Shown: positions 1 through 5,804 of the stretch, piece after piece | Layout of the letters: every line of letters begins with the position of its first letter | Position numbering within the stretch: the first letter of the stretch is position 1 | DNA from: Treponema sp. | Lineage (GTDB): Bacteria > Spirochaetota > Spirochaetia > Treponematales > Treponemataceae | Assembly (NCBI GenBank): GCA_023231445.1 | Contig: JALNVF010000066.1 | Coordinates: forward strand, 1-17,409 | Direction: 5' to 3' | DNA: 17,409 bases | Notes under the pieces: model-generated | The model's database searches: none | Told to the model about the DNA's origin: nothing | What the model saw: the letters and a program-made list of their open reading frames with translations, nothing else | Made by a program: the position numbers and the translations under genes

Positions 1-2
1 TA

Positions 3-203
3 AACAGGAATACGTTTGCAGCTCTGTCTTCGGGCAGAATTCAGGAATATTCGGGTGTTACGGGTTATGCATGGTCTGCCGGACTACGGTATGAACGCCG
101 GCTGACAGAACAAGGTGTACTTAAATGTACAGCAGAGTATCTGCGGGAACCTCTTGATGTATGGGGTATAAACGGAATCTGCACTTTTGATATAAAATTC
201 TGA
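3..203 (+). CDS. C-terminal end of a probable outer-membrane beta-barrel protein (partial)
   Basis: The reading frame is open from the left edge (frame 3) to a TGA at 201-203 and gives 66 residues. The fragment has many aromatic and alternating polar/hydrophobic residues (for example GYAWSAGLRYERRL and LKCTAEYLREPLDVWG). It ends in CTFDIKF, with a terminal phenylalanine. A C-terminal beta strand ending in an aromatic residue is the usual signal for BamA-dependent insertion of outer-membrane barrels, so a barrel porin or similar is the best guess. This is inference from composition and the last strand only. The N-terminus and any family-specific domain lie outside the window. A weak terminator follows the stop codon. 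Confidence 0.55.
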   Translation, partial: NRNTFAALSSGRIQEYSGVTGYAWSAGLRYERRLTEQGVLKCTAEYLREPLDVWGINGICTFDIKF

Positions 204-220
204 CCGCTTTGTAGTCAGAG

Positions 221-245
221 AACGTTATAAAAGCACGTTTTTTTT
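221..245 (+). terminator. Weak intrinsic terminator after the partial barrel gene
   Basis: AACGT at 221-225 pairs with ACGTT at 235-239 around a 9-base loop. The stem runs into a tract of eight T residues (238-245). The stem is short, but the T tract and the position 17 bases after the stop codon support a terminator. Confidence 0.45.
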
Positions 246-273
246 AAACACCATATTATGTATAAGTATAGAA

Positions 274-346
274 TGGAGATAGCCGGGATCGAACCGGTGA
301 CCTATAGATTGCGAACCTATCGCTCTACCAACTGAGCTATATCCCC
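274..346 (-). tRNA. tRNA-Ala, anticodon CGC
   Basis: The minus strand folds into a full 73-base cloverleaf: 7-bp acceptor stem, 4-bp D stem with loop AGTTGGTA, 5-bp anticodon stem with loop TTCGCAA, 5-base variable loop and T loop TTCGATC. The anticodon CGC lies at 311-313 and reads GCG (Ala). The acceptor carries a G3-U70 wobble pair, the classic alanine identity element, which independently supports the assignment. The discriminator base is A. The 3' CCA is not encoded, because the bases after the discriminator are TTC. One oddity is an A-C mismatch at the outer pair of the T stem (49-65). It lies just downstream of the HAD gene on the same strand and has its own promoter candidate. Confidence 0.93.
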
Positions 347-362
347 GTATAAGAACCTGTAC

Positions 363-392
363 ACTATACTACAAAATTGCTGCATGGTTCAA
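363..392 (-). promoter_or_regulatory. Candidate promoter for tRNA-Ala
   Basis: Read on the minus strand there is TTGAAC (387-392), an 18-base spacer and TATAGT (363-368). The -10 box ends 16 bases before the first base of the tRNA, giving a leader of about 10 bases. The -35 box lies inside the end of the upstream HAD gene. Co-transcription with that gene is the alternative. Confidence 0.5.
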
Positions 393-1067
393 GAGGTCAG
401 GCAGGTTATGAATACTCTGCATACGGAGCGTTCTGCCTGCGTGCGGTGGCTGTACAGGCTCCGTCTTTCCGCCTGAAAGCAGACTGCTGTCCTGATGAGA
501 GCCGTTTTTTGTACCCACTATGACGGCAGTTCCTCCAAGTGCTTCATAACCGTCAGTATATTTGTACTGATCGTCAAAAAAAATCGTATCATCAACTGTA
601 CCATTGCACAGTGCAAGTGCTTTCTGATATGCCCCTGCGTATGGTTTACCGTTCAGACCGCAGCTTCTGATGTCGCAGATATGGGTGAATAAATCAGCTA
701 TATTTAATTTTGCGAGTACCCGGTCGGCGTGTTCTTTCGGGGAATTAGTAAGTATTAATTTTGGTATGGCGATTGACACGAGCAAAGGGCGGAGTATGGG
801 ATCCGGAGGCAGTTCATCAGCTTCATTTTCAGGATGCACACGGGAAAAATAATATTCGGTATCAGTAAAACCTTCGTGCCTCAGCCATTCCAGCGTCGTT
901 GAAAATTCAGGAAGGTGCTGAGCTCTCAGCATTACAGCTTCATCATACGTTATATGGAAAAAATCGGCAACGCAGGAAAGCATGCGGTGTGTAATACCGG
1001 TATCCATTGTTGCGGTAGAGGAATATAAGGTATTATCAAGGTCGAATATCAGATTTCGAATAAGCAT
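369..1067 (-). CDS. HAD-superfamily hydrolase, pyrimidine 5'-nucleotidase (SDT1-like)
   Basis: The 232-residue protein has all four HAD motifs: DLDNT at 9-13 (nucleophile and acid/base aspartates), TNS at 107-109, Lys141 in GKPYAGAY, and FFDDQ at 163-167. The helical cap between motifs I and II fits the SDT1/pyrimidine 5'-nucleotidase subgroup, which removes phosphate from pyrimidine nucleotides or related small phosphate esters in the cytoplasm. The exact substrate is inference. About 45 residues after motif IV are rich in Gly, Ser and Pro and look variable. There is no Shine-Dalgarno before the ATG. Instead TGATATACT ends 6 bases upstream, which suggests a leaderless transcript. The gene is divergent from the tautomerase operon, with 96 bases between them. 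Confidence 0.88.
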   Translation of the reverse strand: MLIRNLIFDLDNTLYSSTATMDTGITHRMLSCVADFFHITYDEAVMLRAQHLPEFSTTLEWLRHEGFTDTEYYFSRVHPENEADELPPDPILRPLLVSIAIPKLILTNSPKEHADRVLAKLNIADLFTHICDIRSCGLNGKPYAGAYQKALALCNGTVDDTIFFDDQYKYTDGYEALGGTAVIVGTKNGSHQDSSLLSGGKTEPVQPPHAGRTLRMQSIHNLPDLLNHAAIL

Positions 1068-1073
1068 TATCTA

Positions 1074-1082
1074 AGTATATCA
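1074..1082 (-). promoter_or_regulatory. Extended -10 promoter abutting the HAD gene start
   Basis: The minus strand reads TGATATACT: an extended TGn element plus TATACT, with the hexamer at 1074-1079. Six bases separate it from the ATG at 1067, so the expected +1 is the A of the start codon. No convincing -35 box is seen, which is tolerated for extended -10 promoters. Confidence 0.5.
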
Positions 1083-1106
1083 TAAAGAGTAATGCGTTTA
1101 TACCTG

Positions 1107-1135
1107 TTGTATGGACGGGCATAGTAAGATAAAAT
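1107..1135 (+). promoter_or_regulatory. Candidate sigma70-type promoter of the tautomerase-glycerate kinase operon
   Basis: TTGTAT (1107-1112), a 17-base spacer and TAAAAT (1130-1135) lie upstream of the tautomerase gene. The predicted start near 1142 leaves a leader of about 22 bases that contains the Shine-Dalgarno. Confidence 0.5.
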
Positions 1136-1163
1136 TACTGCAGGATTATACAGGGGGAATGGT

Positions 1164-1391
1164 ATGCCGCATATTGTTATTCAGATGTATCCGGGACGTG
1201 ACGATGAACAAAAATCAGCTGTTGCACGGGAAGTTGTTGAAGCTGCGAGCCGTGCACTCGGCAGAGGTATAGAACATTTTTCGGTGAGCATTGAAGATGT
1301 ACCGCAGGAAAGATGGGATACCGAAGTTGTGCCGTACCGTGAAGACGGAAACAAAAAGTTGTTCATTGATAAGGGTAAGCTGATAAAATAA
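1164..1391 (+). CDS. 4-oxalocrotonate tautomerase-family protein
   Basis: This is a small 75-residue tautomerase. Removal of Met exposes Pro1, the catalytic general base of the superfamily. Arg11, counted without Met, is conserved, and Trp50 sits where 4-oxalocrotonate tautomerase has Phe50. Arg39 is not conserved, so the true substrate may differ from 4-oxalocrotonate. The length matches the short 4-OT-like subunits, which assemble into oligomers. AGGGGGA at 1152-1158 lies 5 bases before the ATG and is a clear Shine-Dalgarno. The stop TAA is directly followed by the ATG of the glycerate kinase, so the two are co-transcribed and probably coupled. A role with keto-enol acids next to glycerate metabolism is plausible but is inference. 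Confidence 0.88.
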   Translation: MPHIVIQMYPGRDDEQKSAVAREVVEAASRALGRGIEHFSVSIEDVPQERWDTEVVPYREDGNKKLFIDKGKLIK

Positions 1392-2507
1392 ATGAAAGTC
1401 ACTCTGGCGATTGACTCATTTAAAGGAAGTATATCTTCGGTTGATGCAGAAAAAGCCGTAGAAAGAGGTATTCACCGTGCTGATCCGCTTGTCGTCTGTG
1501 ATAAATTTGCGGTTTCCGACGGCGGTGAAGGCCTCGTAGAAACGCTGCATACAGGTCGGGATGAACTTGTGTCAGTTTCTGTCCACGGGCCGCTGTTTGA
1601 AATGCGTACTGCCCGGTATCTCCGCCGGGGCAGCACGGCTGTAATCGAGATGGCTGCTGCAAGCGGGCTTACACTTGTGCCTGAGGAAAAACGCAACCCC
1701 ATGGAAACAACAACGCTCGGTACAGGCGAACTCATAATGCATGCGCTTGCCAGCGGGTGTACGAGGCTTCTTATCGGTATAGGCGGAAGCGCAACGAATG
1801 ACGGCGGTATCGGTATGGCGAGCGGGCTTGGATACCGCTTCCTTGATAAAGAGGGAAAGTCTGTTAAACCGTGCGGAAAAAATCTTCAGACAATAAGATC
1901 AATAGATATGTCACAGGTAACACCGCTGTTACAGCATGCCGTTATTATTGCAGCGTGCGACATAGAAAATCCTTTATACGGTAAAAATGGTGCAGCTGCG
2001 GTGTACGGCCCACAGAAAGGTGCGGTGCCAGAGATGGTCGCGGAACTTGATGCAGGACTCGTAAATCTTGCAGCCTGCTCCGGAAAAGAATCTACGGCGT
2101 CTGCAAAGGGGAGCGGTGCGGCCGGCGGTCTCGGATTCGGGCTTCGTGCATTCTGTAATGCGGAACTGTGCAGTGGTATAGAACTAGTCCTGCATGAGAC
2201 TGGTATTGAAGAAAGTATGCGTTCGTCACAACTTGTCATAACAGGCGAAGGAAGAATCGACAGTCAGACAGGATACGGGAAAGTTCCTGCAGGTGTTGCG
2301 GGGCTTGCAAAAAAATACGGACTTCCCGTTGTCGCCATTGCAGGAAGCATTGGTGAAGGAACGGAAGATTTGTATAAACTGGGAATTGATGCCGTTGTCT
2401 GTACGACAAATGCCCCTATGGAATTGAGCGAAGCAATGATGCGCGCACCGGAACTTATTGAAGATGCCGCGTTCAGAACATGGAAGCTGCTTCAGGTACG
2501 TTTATAA
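1392..2507 (+). CDS. Glycerate kinase (GarK/GlxK family)
   Basis: The 371-residue protein matches the usual length of the bacterial glycerate kinase family, which phosphorylates D-glycerate with ATP and feeds it into lower glycolysis. Recognisable family blocks are DSFKGS at 8-13, SDGGEG at 42-47, GGSATNDGG at 131-139, the CDIENPLYG segment starting at 189, and TGEGRID at 284-290. Family members make 2- or 3-phosphoglycerate, and the sequence alone does not decide which. The ATG follows the tautomerase stop with no gap, and the end overlaps the next start in TAATG. No own promoter or Shine-Dalgarno is evident, so expression probably depends on the upstream gene. Confidence 0.95.
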   Translation: MKVTLAIDSFKGSISSVDAEKAVERGIHRADPLVVCDKFAVSDGGEGLVETLHTGRDELVSVSVHGPLFEMRTARYLRRGSTAVIEMAAASGLTLVPEEKRNPMETTTLGTGELIMHALASGCTRLLIGIGGSATNDGGIGMASGLGYRFLDKEGKSVKPCGKNLQTIRSIDMSQVTPLLQHAVIIAACDIENPLYGKNGAAAVYGPQKGAVPEMVAELDAGLVNLAACSGKESTASAKGSGAAGGLGFGLRAFCNAELCSGIELVLHETGIEESMRSSQLVITGEGRIDSQTGYGKVPAGVAGLAKKYGLPVVAIAGSIGEGTEDLYKLGIDAVVCTTNAPMELSEAMMRAPELIEDAAFRTWKLLQVRL

Positions 2508-3277
2508 TGTTTGTTGATTTCCATACGCATCTCCATATGTATACGGAAGGAACCTGTCTGAACGATGCGCTCCACAGCATTATATGTAATACAATCTTTA
2601 CAGTTGCAGCGTCTGTAGATATTCTGTCCTGGAAAAAATCGCTTGCTGCTGCCGGACTGGTGAACGTATCCGGTAAAAAACTGATAGTACCAACATTCGG
2701 TATACATCCGTCATATTGTGCCGGACTTCCCGATAATGAAGCCGGACTTACGTCGTACCTTGAACCGTTTCTTGCCGCATCGCCGCTTATCGGGGAAATC
2801 GGTCTTGATTTCTGGTGGGAGAAGAAAATACCGCATCATGTGCAGGAGCGTGTATTCCGCTGTATACTTGATCACTGCAGCCGTACGGGAAAATATTGTG
2901 TGATTCATACGAAGGGTGCGGAACAGCGCGTTGCAGATATACTAGCTGATTTCCCCGGAGCAAAACCGGTAATTCACTGGTATGATGGTCCCATCAATGT
3001 GTACAAAATATTTCTTTCACGTGGATATATGCAGACATTTGGTTGTGAAGTAAGATATTCCGGACATGTACGCCGGCTGCTTGCAATGACACCTCCTGAA
3101 CTGCTGCTTTCAGAAACAGATAATCCTGCCGGCGAACCGTGGCTGGGAGGCACAGATTCATCGCCGGAATTAATAAAACGCGTTGTAGGTGATATGGCAG
3201 GTGTAAAGCGGATAAGCTGTACTGAAATGGAAACAATTATTTTACAGAATGCAGGACGGACAGGAATCCTGCGGTAG
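2507..3277 (+). CDS. TatD-family metal-dependent hydrolase
   Basis: This is a 256-residue TIM-barrel hydrolase of the TatD family, whose members act as metal-dependent nucleases or other phosphoesterases and deacylases. All expected metal ligands are present: His6 and His8 (DFHTH), Glu97 (GEIGLD), His134 (IHTK), His157 (IHWYDG) and Asp205 (ETDNP). I chose the ATG at 2507 because the homologous N-terminus begins FVDFHTH and because it overlaps the glycerate kinase stop in TAATG, typical of translational coupling. An in-frame ATG at 2480 would add nine unrelated residues inside the previous gene. The substrate cannot be deduced. At 256 residues it is of normal length. Confidence 0.9.
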   Translation: MFVDFHTHLHMYTEGTCLNDALHSIICNTIFTVAASVDILSWKKSLAAAGLVNVSGKKLIVPTFGIHPSYCAGLPDNEAGLTSYLEPFLAASPLIGEIGLDFWWEKKIPHHVQERVFRCILDHCSRTGKYCVIHTKGAEQRVADILADFPGAKPVIHWYDGPINVYKIFLSRGYMQTFGCEVRYSGHVRRLLAMTPPELLLSETDNPAGEPWLGGTDSSPELIKRVVGDMAGVKRISCTEMETIILQNAGRTGILR

Positions 3278-3288
3278 AAACGGTCCTG

Positions 3289-3317
3289 TTGCTCTGCCGG
3301 CTGAATCCCGTTATATT
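3289..3317 (+). promoter_or_regulatory. Candidate promoter abutting the GNAT gene start
   Basis: TTGCTC (3289-3294), a 17-base spacer and TATATT (3312-3317) precede the ATG at 3324 by exactly 6 bases. The predicted +1 is the A of the start codon, so the mRNA would be leaderless. The -35 box matches the consensus only in its first three bases. Confidence 0.4.
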
Positions 3318-3323
3318 TTATCT

Positions 3324-3809
3324 ATGCAGATACGCAGAACAACACCAGCTGATTTTAATGCAGTAATGAATATTTATGCTGATGCCCGGAATTTCATGAA
3401 AGAGCACGGTAATCCTGATCAGTGGGGAAACTTTTATCCGACAGAAGATCTGGTAAAAAACGATATTTCCGGGGGAATCAGTTACGTATGCGTCGATGGA
3501 AACGCGATAGCCGCTGTGTTTGTCTTTAAGACCGGTGCGGACGAAACGTATGCGGAAATTTACAACGGGGACTGGCTTAACGACGGGCTTTACGGCGTGG
3601 TTCACCGTATTGCGTCGGCGCATGATGTGAAGGGTGCTGCTGCGTTCTGTCTGAACTGGGCATTTGAACAATGCGGAAATGTACGCATAGACACACACGC
3701 GGACAATATTCCGATGCAGCATCTGCTTGCAAAGCTTGATTTTACACGCTGTGGTATTATTCATACTTACGACGGTACTGACCGTTATGCGTTCCAGAAG
3801 ACAAAATAA
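3324..3809 (+). CDS. GNAT-family N-acetyltransferase
   Basis: The 161-residue protein shows the GNAT fold. It starts with the MQIRRTTPADFNAVMNIY helix region and ends with the conserved block RIDTHADNIPMQHLLAKLDF and CGIIHTYD. The central segment HRIASAHDVKGAAAFCLNWAFEQCG is where motif A, the acetyl-CoA pyrophosphate loop, should be, but the usual Q/RxxGxG/A signature is degenerate. Related proteins with this C-terminal block are annotated as acetyltransferases of unknown substrate. I prefer the ATG at 3324 to an in-frame ATG at 3249, which lies inside the TatD gene and adds 25 residues unlike the family. No Shine-Dalgarno is present. The start is 46 bases after the TatD stop and has its own promoter-like box. 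Confidence 0.85.
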   Translation: MQIRRTTPADFNAVMNIYADARNFMKEHGNPDQWGNFYPTEDLVKNDISGGISYVCVDGNAIAAVFVFKTGADETYAEIYNGDWLNDGLYGVVHRIASAHDVKGAAAFCLNWAFEQCGNVRIDTHADNIPMQHLLAKLDFTRCGIIHTYDGTDRYAFQKTK

Positions 3810-3816
3810 CAGATCC

Positions 3817-3847
3817 TCTGTCCGTAGATACAGAACTGACGGACGGA
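3817..3847 (+). other. Inverted repeat / hairpin after the GNAT gene
   Basis: TCTGTCCGT (3817-3825) pairs with ACGGACGGA (3839-3847), with one T-G wobble and a 13-base loop. The overlapping pair TCTGT/ACAGA (3817-3821 with 3830-3834) would form a mutually exclusive hairpin. No T tract follows, so a classic terminator is not supported. It lies 8 bases after the GNAT stop. Confidence 0.3.
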
Positions 3848-3877
3848 TACCGCTAAATTGAAGTACGTATTTATCAG

Positions 3878-3906
3878 TTGAAGCTTTTTTGATTATAAAT
3901 TACTAT
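3878..3906 (+). promoter_or_regulatory. Candidate promoter of the SecF/OadG cluster
   Basis: TTGAAG (3878-3883), a 17-base spacer and TACTAT (3901-3906) stand exactly 6 bases before the ATG at 3913. A second possible set, TTATCA (3871-3876) and TATAAA (3894-3899), also has a 17-base spacer and would start about 7 bases earlier. Confidence 0.4.
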
Positions 3907-3912
3907 ATAAAT

Positions 3913-4296
3913 ATGATGTGCAGAAAATTCTGTACTCTTTTTTCGCTGATTCTCGCGTTAATATCCGTCGCCGGATATACATGTGCTTACAGTGTGTATA
4001 CAGCACAGAGCAGCGCGGTAATCCTTCAAACTGCAGCGGAACATACAGGGGCAGTCCTTGCTGCCGGCAGTATGTCTGCTCAGAAACCTGAATTCAATGA
4101 ACTAAGAATTGTGCAGCAGAAGCAGTCGGCCCCCTTACGAACCGGCGGGGAAATTGATCTGCACGCATATACGACGGATTTTGCATGTATCCCTCAACTC
4201 AGCCTGAAACCGGCTTTTCTGCATCAGAGGGATGAATACACAACGTTTGAAAATAAATATCTTGATACCATATTAACGCTTCAGACGCTTGTCTGA
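3913..4296 (+). CDS. Unknown exported or membrane-anchored protein (127 aa)
   Basis: I do not recognise this protein. It starts MMCRKF and has one hydrophobic stretch at about residues 6-24 (CTLFSLILALISVAGY and following), which looks like a signal peptide or N-terminal anchor. A cleavable site could lie near TCAYS. The cysteine there is not in a convincing lipobox. The remaining 95-100 residues are polar without further membrane segments or repeats. ATG 3913 is preferred to an in-frame TTG at 3889, because the latter lies within the promoter-like sequence. The ATG at 3916 is equally possible. No Shine-Dalgarno is seen. Sixty bases separate it from the 43-residue gene, and it probably belongs to the same transcription unit as SecF and the OadG-like gene. 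Confidence 0.55.
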   Translation: MMCRKFCTLFSLILALISVAGYTCAYSVYTAQSSAVILQTAAEHTGAVLAAGSMSAQKPEFNELRIVQQKQSAPLRTGGEIDLHAYTTDFACIPQLSLKPAFLHQRDEYTTFENKYLDTILTLQTLV

Positions 4297-4356
4297 AAAT
4301 CTCTGTTACATTCCGTAAAATTATTAATCTTCTCTGTTTTAAAAGGATGTGTATTT

Positions 4357-4488
4357 ATGGAAAACATGTTTACACAGATAGTTTTGACGGCTGTGTTCGG
4401 GATAGGTATGTGTGTGATTTTGCCCGAATTTGTATTTAAGGCCGTCGAACGTATACGAAATTTTCTCAGGAAACATAAAAATATATGA
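4357..4488 (+). CDS. Small membrane protein (43 aa) coupled to the SecF homologue
   Basis: This short open frame runs from ATG 4357 to TGA 4486-4488. AAGGA at 4343-4347 stands 9 bases before the ATG. Its stop overlaps the ATG of the SecF homologue in ATGA, a strong sign that it is translated. The protein has one predicted membrane segment (about residues 7-25, TQIVLTAVFGIGMCVILPE) followed by a basic amphipathic tail (KAVERIRNFLRKHKNI), so the tail probably faces the cytoplasm. I do not recognise the family. Its position suggests a small partner or translational leader for the SecF homologue. It does not resemble YajC in any way I can see. Confidence 0.6.
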   Translation: MENMFTQIVLTAVFGIGMCVILPEFVFKAVERIRNFLRKHKNI

Positions 4489-5444
4489 AGAAGGTAATTC
4501 ATTTCAGCAGGGCATTTATTCCCTGCGCTGTCTGTAGTACGCTCATTATTTTGAGCGGAATATTCGGTATAATATTCAAAGGAATAAATTTCGGGCTGGA
4601 ATTTAAACCGGGACTGATTCAGCAGATTTCAATTGATCAGCCGGCCGGGAAAAATATTTCTGCCGACGATGTCAGAGACTCTCTTATATCGCTGCGGGAC
4701 GCAGAAGTAAAAGAAACCGGAACGGAAACGTCAGTCAGAAAAACTTTTCAAATCCGTTTCGGAACGTCCGGTACATCGAATCATGAGGTACAGACAGATG
4801 CTGTACTTCATGATTTGTACAATGCGTTCGGGAAGGAAAATGTACAGGAAATAAGTACCAATTACATCGGTTCGCAATTTTCTACAACGCTTGTTAAGAA
4901 TACAATTCTGCTTGTTACCGCGACACTCGTCCTTATCTGGCTGTATGCGTTTATCCGCTTCCACTGGGATTATGCGTTCGGTGCAATAATTGCACTTATT
5001 CACGATTCCCTTATTATGATGACATTCGTCGTATGGACCCGCATGGAATTTACGACGACAACGATTGCTGCGATTCTTACGATTATCGGTTATTCGATAA
5101 ATGCGACGGTTGTTATACTTGACCGCCTGCGGGAAAACGTAAAGAAATATCCTGATGAAAAAAATTTTATATTTTTGCTCAACAAATCTCTTTCTGATAC
5201 GCTGAGCCGTTCGATTATCACGACAGTAACGACGATGTTTGCTTCCGTTGCATTGTTCGTCTTCACAACCGGAAGTATTAAAGATTTTGCTTCTGCATTG
5301 AATATCGGATTACTGAGCGGTTGCTATTCGTCGATTTTTATTTCGAGCGGATTTATTGCCCTTATGAATAAAGTTAAAAATCACGGGCAAATTGACAGAA
5401 TAAAGAAAGAAAGTTTCGGGTTTGAAACGGAGGTGGCAGAATGA
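4485..5444 (+). CDS. SecF homologue (protein export membrane protein), without adjacent SecD
   Basis: The 319 residues match the length and topology of SecF: a first membrane helix (about 12-32), a periplasmic domain starting INFGLEFKPG, then five helices between about 136 and 293. SecF with SecD pulls preproteins through SecYEG using the proton or sodium gradient. Conserved marks are HDS at 173-175, the fourth-helix block IGYSIN..VVILDRLREN (201-218), and Arg242 in the next helix. In the block, position 207 is Ala where E. coli SecF has an Asp (D213 by my recollection) that is linked to ion coupling. No secD or yajC is nearby, which is unusual. The start overlaps the 43-residue gene and the end overlaps the OadG-like gene, both as ATGA. 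It could be the cell's only SecF or a paralogue. Confidence 0.88.
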   Translation: MKKVIHFSRAFIPCAVCSTLIILSGIFGIIFKGINFGLEFKPGLIQQISIDQPAGKNISADDVRDSLISLRDAEVKETGTETSVRKTFQIRFGTSGTSNHEVQTDAVLHDLYNAFGKENVQEISTNYIGSQFSTTLVKNTILLVTATLVLIWLYAFIRFHWDYAFGAIIALIHDSLIMMTFVVWTRMEFTTTTIAAILTIIGYSINATVVILDRLRENVKKYPDEKNFIFLLNKSLSDTLSRSIITTVTTMFASVALFVFTTGSIKDFASALNIGLLSGCYSSIFISSGFIALMNKVKNHGQIDRIKKESFGFETEVAE

Positions 5445-5695
5445 CAATTACACAGATGCTGCAGCAGAGCGGGCTGCTTACGGTATTGGGGATGGGCGTT
5501 GTTTTCGTTTTTCTAACGATCATGATTATACTGATGCATGTACTGCATGCAGTTGTCCACGCATTTCGTCTTGATAAAGATGTATGTAAAGAACAGCAGA
5601 AAACTGAACATATGGGGGATGAAGACAAAACCTGCGGCGAAGTTATTGCCGCGGTCGCGGCAGCGGTTCGGGACAGGAAAGTAAACGGTGCATAA
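5441..5695 (+). CDS. OadG-like small membrane subunit (sodium pump decarboxylase gamma-type)
   Basis: This 84-residue protein has one N-terminal membrane helix (about 11-40, LLTVLGMGVVFVFLTIMIILM) and a polar tail ending CGEVIAAVAAAVRDRK. Both features are characteristic of the gamma chain of sodium-pumping decarboxylases such as oxaloacetate decarboxylase. In those enzymes the gamma chain anchors and assembles the biotin/carboxyltransferase alpha subunit with the sodium-transporting beta subunit. No alpha or beta subunit gene is in the window. A near-perfect Shine-Dalgarno GGAGGT at 5429-5434 precedes the ATG by 6 bases, and the start overlaps the SecF stop in ATGA. The family assignment rests on hydrophobic pattern and the tail motif. 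A role with SecF is only suggested by location. Confidence 0.75.
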   Translation: MTITQMLQQSGLLTVLGMGVVFVFLTIMIILMHVLHAVVHAFRLDKDVCKEQQKTEHMGDEDKTCGEVIAAVAAAVRDRKVNGA

Positions 5696-5704
5696 CGCAG
5701 TCTG

Positions 5705-5746
5705 AATGCAGCGGCGGGCATACGACTGCCGCTGCATTTCCGTTTT
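5705..5746 (+). terminator. Strong hairpin terminator after the OadG-like gene
   Basis: ATGCAGCGGC (5706-5715) pairs perfectly with GCCGCTGCAT (5728-5737), extended by an A-T pair at 5705/5738, around a 12-base loop. TTTCCGTTTT follows. The T tract is interrupted, but the stem is long and GC-rich and starts 10 bases after the stop codon. Confidence 0.75.
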
Positions 5747-5749
5747 GAA

Positions 5750-5776
5750 TTGCAATTACTCGCTGAATGTTATACT
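5750..5776 (+). promoter_or_regulatory. Candidate extended -10 promoter of the first MATE gene
   Basis: TGTTATACT (5768-5776) is an extended -10 element. TTGCAA at 5750-5755 is a possible -35 box with a short 15-base spacer. The predicted start near 5783 gives a leader of about 22 bases. It lies just after the terminator of the upstream operon. Confidence 0.45.
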
Positions 5777-5804
5777 CTGAGCCGTGCTGAATGCATGAGG
5801 CTTT

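Noticed and set aside
2480..2506. Earlier ATG start for the TatD gene
   Set aside because: It adds nine residues with no family match, while ATG 2507 overlaps the upstream stop in TAATG and gives the normal FVDFHTH start.
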